The notes below the pieces were generated by a model. It ran no database searches and was not told the DNA's origin. It was given only the letters and a program-made list of their open reading frames with translations. A program made the translations under genes and the position numbers. From Methylotenera sp. L2L1 (GTDB taxonomy: Bacteria; Pseudomonadota; Gammaproteobacteria; Burkholderiales; Methylophilaceae), in the NCBI RefSeq assembly GCF_000744605.1, contig NZ_JQMG01000001.1, positions 1,736,001 through 1,800,000 on the forward strand: DNA of 64,000 bases, written 5' to 3'. Positions 61,256 through 64,000 of this stretch are shown piece after piece; the first letter of the stretch is position 1; the number at the start of each line of letters is the position of its first letter.

Positions 61256-61742
61256 GGATAATAATTTTACACTTGAATTGGTAGATGAAGCGGCAACACT
61301 CGCTTTTGGATCTGCTTTAGGCAAAGCTATCATACCTAATCTCACTATTTATTTACATGGTGATCTTGGTGCAGGCAAAACCACATTGGTGCGAGGGTTG
61401 CTACACGGTTTAGGATTCACCGGTAAGGTTAAAAGCCCAACTTATGCATTAGTCGAGCCTTATGAGAACCTTCAGACAGCGAACGGTACATTAAATCTTT
61501 ATCATTTTGATTTGTATCGTTTCAACGATGAGGAAGAGTGGGAAGCTGCCGGTTTTCGAGACTATTTCAATGCGGCAAGTGTTTGTTTAATTGAGTGGCC
61601 GGAAAAAGCAGAGCATATATTACCAACACCAGATATTGATATTTACTTTAATATTAAGCCTTCTGGGCGTGATGTGCGCGTTGATTGGCATACTTTAGCA
61701 GGCCAGGCTTGTGTAAAAAACATTAAAGAACTGTGCAACTAA
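61254..61742 (+). CDS. tsaE: tRNA threonylcarbamoyladenosine biosynthesis ATPase TsaE
   Basis: 162 residues from ATG 61254 (an in-frame TTG lies at 61248). Essential ATPase that works with TsaB/TsaD in making t6A37 on tRNA. P-loop GDLGAGKTTLVRGLL near residues 35-49, KSPTYALVEPY near 58-68, LYHFDLYRF and LIEWPEKAE with the Walker B-type aspartate/glutamate. Normal length. The ribosome-binding site is weak. amiC follows with 5 bp spacing (or a 10-bp overlap if GTG 61733 is used), the usual tsaE-amiC pair. Confidence 0.94.
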   Translation: MDNNFTLELVDEAATLAFGSALGKAIIPNLTIYLHGDLGAGKTTLVRGLLHGLGFTGKVKSPTYALVEPYENLQTANGTLNLYHFDLYRFNDEEEWEAAGFRDYFNAASVCLIEWPEKAEHILPTPDIDIYFNIKPSGRDVRVDWHTLAGQACVKNIKELCN

Positions 61743-61747
61743 CTCAT

Positions 61748-63181
61748 ATGACTAAATATTGTTTCTCTAAATTACTGTCTTTCACCATCTTGCTGAGTTG
61801 TTTGTTGCTAAGTGCAACAGCTGAGGCGAACACAGTGACTGCAGTGCGTATCTGGCCAGCTGATATCTATACAAGAATTACGATAGAGGCTGAAAAACCC
61901 ATCCTCTATAAAATGACAACCTTAAAAGATCCTGAGCGTGTTGTGGTTGATGTTGAAGACATTGACTTAAATGCAGTGATTAAAGCATTGAGTGATAAGG
62001 TGTCAGAGAGTGATCCCTATATATCTAAAATACGCGTGGCTAACTTTAAGCCTAAGGTCGTACGTTTAGTTGTCGATTTAAAAGCAGAAGCTAAACCTGC
62101 CATATTTACGTTAACACCAGCTGGGGATTACAAGCATCGATTAGTGTTAGATATTTATCCAACCAAAGACCCGTTGATGGCGATGCTTGATGAGCGTGAT
62201 AATCCGCTTCAAGCGGCTGATGTGGCTACAAATAACAAAGCGGCGCAGGTCGTTACATTGCCACAATCAACTGATGTTCCTACTGTCACTGTAGACAATA
62301 ATACAGTTGCAGTGGTGAAAGTTGATGAAGGTGCGAAGGCAGTTAATACGACGGCCACAACTACGACTGGAAATGTCGTCGACAGTACACCACAAACTAG
62401 CTCTGTTAGCCCGCAAAACGATACTGTCAAAGATAACTTAGAGAATAAGCCATCAACTAAAGGATTACGCCAAATTACCATTGCGATTGACCCTGGGCAT
62501 GGTGGCGAGGACCCCGGCGCTATTGGTGCTACGGGTAGCCGTGAGAAAGAGATTACTTTATTGATTGCTAAAAAGCTAAAAGCAAAAATTGATGAGGAGC
62601 CAGGTATGCGCGCTTTGCTAACGCGTGATGGTGATTACTTTATTCCTCTACACATGCGTGTACTAAAGGCGCGGAAATTACAGGCAGATTTGTTTATTTC
62701 AATCCATGCTGATGCATTTACTAACCCAGCTGCACGTGGTTCATCTGTATTTGCGTTGTCCGAAAAAGGGGCAACCAGTGCTAGTGCGCGTTATTTAGCA
62801 AAGAAAGAAAATGAGTCGGATCTGATAGGTGGTGTGAGCTTAAATGTGAAAGATCCACTGCTTGCGAGAACCTTATTAGATTTGTCTCAAACTGCAACGA
62901 TTAACGATAGCTTGAAACTGGGTAAAGCGGTATTAGGAAATATTGGTGAGATTAATAAATTACATAAACACCATGTCGAGCAGGCTGGTTTTGCGGTATT
63001 GAAATCACCTGATATTCCTTCTATTCTTGTAGAGACTGCGTTTATTAGCAATCCTGACGAGGAGCGTAGGCTTAATGACAGTGCTTATCAAGATAAGCTA
63101 GTACTATCAATTTTGACGGGTATTAAAAAGTATTTTTCGACCAATCCGGCCTTAGCTAAAACAAAGATTGCATTAGATTAA
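61748..63181 (+). CDS. amiC: N-acetylmuramoyl-L-alanine amidase AmiC-type, with AMIN domain
   Basis: 477 residues from ATG 61748 (GTG 61733 is an alternative). Signal peptide ending near LSATAEANT. AMIN domain at about residues 25-130 (VRIWPADIYTRITIEAEKP... VVVDVEDIDL), a Thr/Val/Asn-rich linker (about 165-230), then the zinc Amidase_3 domain: IAIDPGHGGEDPGAIG (zinc His), SREKEITL (zinc Glu), FISIHADAF (zinc His) and the catalytic glutamate in PSILVETAFISN. It cleaves peptide side chains of septal peptidoglycan in the periplasm for daughter-cell separation. Normally activated by EnvC/NlpD-type proteins. Confidence 0.94.
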   Translation: MTKYCFSKLLSFTILLSCLLLSATAEANTVTAVRIWPADIYTRITIEAEKPILYKMTTLKDPERVVVDVEDIDLNAVIKALSDKVSESDPYISKIRVANFKPKVVRLVVDLKAEAKPAIFTLTPAGDYKHRLVLDIYPTKDPLMAMLDERDNPLQAADVATNNKAAQVVTLPQSTDVPTVTVDNNTVAVVKVDEGAKAVNTTATTTTGNVVDSTPQTSSVSPQNDTVKDNLENKPSTKGLRQITIAIDPGHGGEDPGAIGATGSREKEITLLIAKKLKAKIDEEPGMRALLTRDGDYFIPLHMRVLKARKLQADLFISIHADAFTNPAARGSSVFALSEKGATSASARYLAKKENESDLIGGVSLNVKDPLLARTLLDLSQTATINDSLKLGKAVLGNIGEINKLHKHHVEQAGFAVLKSPDIPSILVETAFISNPDEERRLNDSAYQDKLVLSILTGIKKYFSTNPALAKTKIALD

Positions 63182-63228
63182 CATTCATCCACTAGATTAA
63201 TACGCACTAATTTAAAGGGAGAGTTTGT

Positions 63229-64000
63229 ATGGAGCTCACATTTTTAGGTGCAACAGGGACCGTCACTGGCTCAAAGTATTTGTTAAAGAGTGGTACAAAG
63301 CAAGTCTTGATTGATTGTGGTTTGTTTCAGGGGCTAAAGCAGTTACGGTTGAGAAACTGGTCGAAATTGCCTATCAATCCAGCCAAAATTGATGCGGTTG
63401 TATTAACGCATGCACACATCGATCACAGCGGTTATTTACCCCTGCTGGTTAAAAATGGATTTTCCGGCAAAGTCTATTGCAGTGAAGGCACTGCTGATTT
63501 GTGCAAAATTTTGCTACCAGACTCCGCACACCTGCAGGAAGAAGAGGCTGAGTATGCGAATCGTCGTGGCTTTTCTAAGCATCATCCAGCGCTGCCTTTA
63601 TATACCAAAGAAGATGCCGAAAATGCACTCGCTTTATTGATTCCTGTGAGCTTTGATCAAGATGTAGATTTAGGTGATGGTTTAACCTTAAGACTTTCAC
63701 CAAATGGCCATATTTTGGGGTCTGCATTCGTACGTATTCATAACCCAAAGACTTCTATTTTGTTTTCAGGTGATATTGGGCGTGCTAACGATATTTTGAT
63801 GAAGCCTCCCGTCCGTATTAAGCAAGCAGACTATTTGTTAGTTGAGTCTACTTACGGCAATCGGCTACATCAGAATGATGACCCCAAAGCTAAATTAGCA
63901 GCGATTATTAATAAGACGGTGAAGCGCAAGGGAGTAATTGTCATTCCTGTTTTTGCTGTCGGTAGAGCACAAGAGCTACTGTATTACATTCATTTATTGA
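63229..64000 (+). CDS. Beta-CASP metallo-beta-lactamase, RNA-processing exonuclease-like (3' end outside window)
   Basis: 257 codons present; the frame is open at the right edge. GGGAG lies about 8 nt before the ATG. It begins MELTFLGATGTVTGSKYLL, then the metal motif THAHIDHSGYLP, SPNGHILGSAFVRI, LFSGDIGR, and the start of the beta-CASP region (LLVESTYGNRLH, VIPVFAVGRAQELLYYI). These are the features of the CPSF73/YSH1-like nucleases. It is transcribed after amiC with a 47-bp gap. RNA substrate unknown. Confidence 0.9.
   Translation, partial: MELTFLGATGTVTGSKYLLKSGTKQVLIDCGLFQGLKQLRLRNWSKLPINPAKIDAVVLTHAHIDHSGYLPLLVKNGFSGKVYCSEGTADLCKILLPDSAHLQEEEAEYANRRGFSKHHPALPLYTKEDAENALALLIPVSFDQDVDLGDGLTLRLSPNGHILGSAFVRIHNPKTSILFSGDIGRANDILMKPPVRIKQADYLLVESTYGNRLHQNDDPKAKLAAIINKTVKRKGVIVIPVFAVGRAQELLYYIHLL

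Overview
The window looks like chromosomal DNA of a methylotrophic betaproteobacterium of the Methylophilaceae (Methylotenera / Methylophilus type). The main reasons are a six-gene mxaRSACKL block (methanol dehydrogenase maturation), a stand-alone 23-residue pqqA gene (precursor of the PQQ cofactor), the betaproteobacterial order pyrG-kdsA-eno-ftsB, and moderately AT-rich DNA. This is inference from gene content; no 16S gene is present. I see no prophage, insertion sequence, integrase or CRISPR array. Almost everything is core or niche metabolism with intact genes.

Layout. 1-2.2 kb: 3' part of pgm, then a leftward group iscX - DUF3307 - retropepsin-like protease. 2.5-6.4 kb: glyA-nrdR-ribD, then a TatD-family hydrolase. 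6.7-8.4 kb: mtnA plus a class II aldolase, a candidate route for salvage of 5'-deoxy- or methylthio-ribose. 8.5-13.3 kb: a 41-residue membrane peptide (DUF3149), then pyrG-kdsA-eno-ftsB. 13.4-14.9 kb: ygfZ and a ygfX-like gene, divergent. 15.0-20.7 kb: leftward mxaR-S-A-C-K-L with an operator-like near-palindrome upstream. 21.0-23.4 kb: fabA-fabB and a DUF1439 lipoprotein. 23.4-24.2 kb: gene debris with an old-yellow-enzyme remnant. 24.2-29.8 kb: diguanylate cyclase, DUF779 plus aldehyde dehydrogenase, class III adenylate cyclase. 29.8-34.1 kb: tRNA-Ser(GGA), pqqA, ASCH protein, cysK, a broken DUF2325 gene and a DUF815 ATPase. 34.5-38.8 kb: parE-parC. 38.9-42.0 kb: a divergent sulfide/persulfide island (two YeeE/YedE halves and a persulfide dioxygenase leftward; a BigR-type sensor, a DUF442 phosphatase-like protein and a TauE exporter rightward) around three tandem 15-bp repeats. 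42.7-49.3 kb: rne leftward, then rluC-HAD phosphatase-Rieske-sppA rightward. 49.3-60.1 kb: ppk2 and a glycogen/alpha-glucan block (glgB-pgi leftward; glgC-GH57-malQ-glk rightward). 60.2-64 kb: queG, tsaE, amiC and the start of a beta-CASP metallo-beta-lactamase nuclease.

How the parts fit. The mxa block and pqqA serve PQQ-dependent methanol oxidation in the periplasm, although no dehydrogenase structural gene lies in the window. GlyA handles C1-folate. Pgm, pgi, glgC, glgB, GH57, malQ and glk cover storage and recovery of glucan, but glgA and glgP are not in the window.

The least explained signals are non-coding. A 19-bp dyad built on a perfect DnaA box, TTATCCACAGANNNTGTGG, occurs in four intergenic regions. 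Two of these copies are part of a 43-bp repeat on both sides of the DUF815 ATPase gene. Three operator-like sites precede mxaR, cysK and the BigR/persulfide dioxygenase pair.
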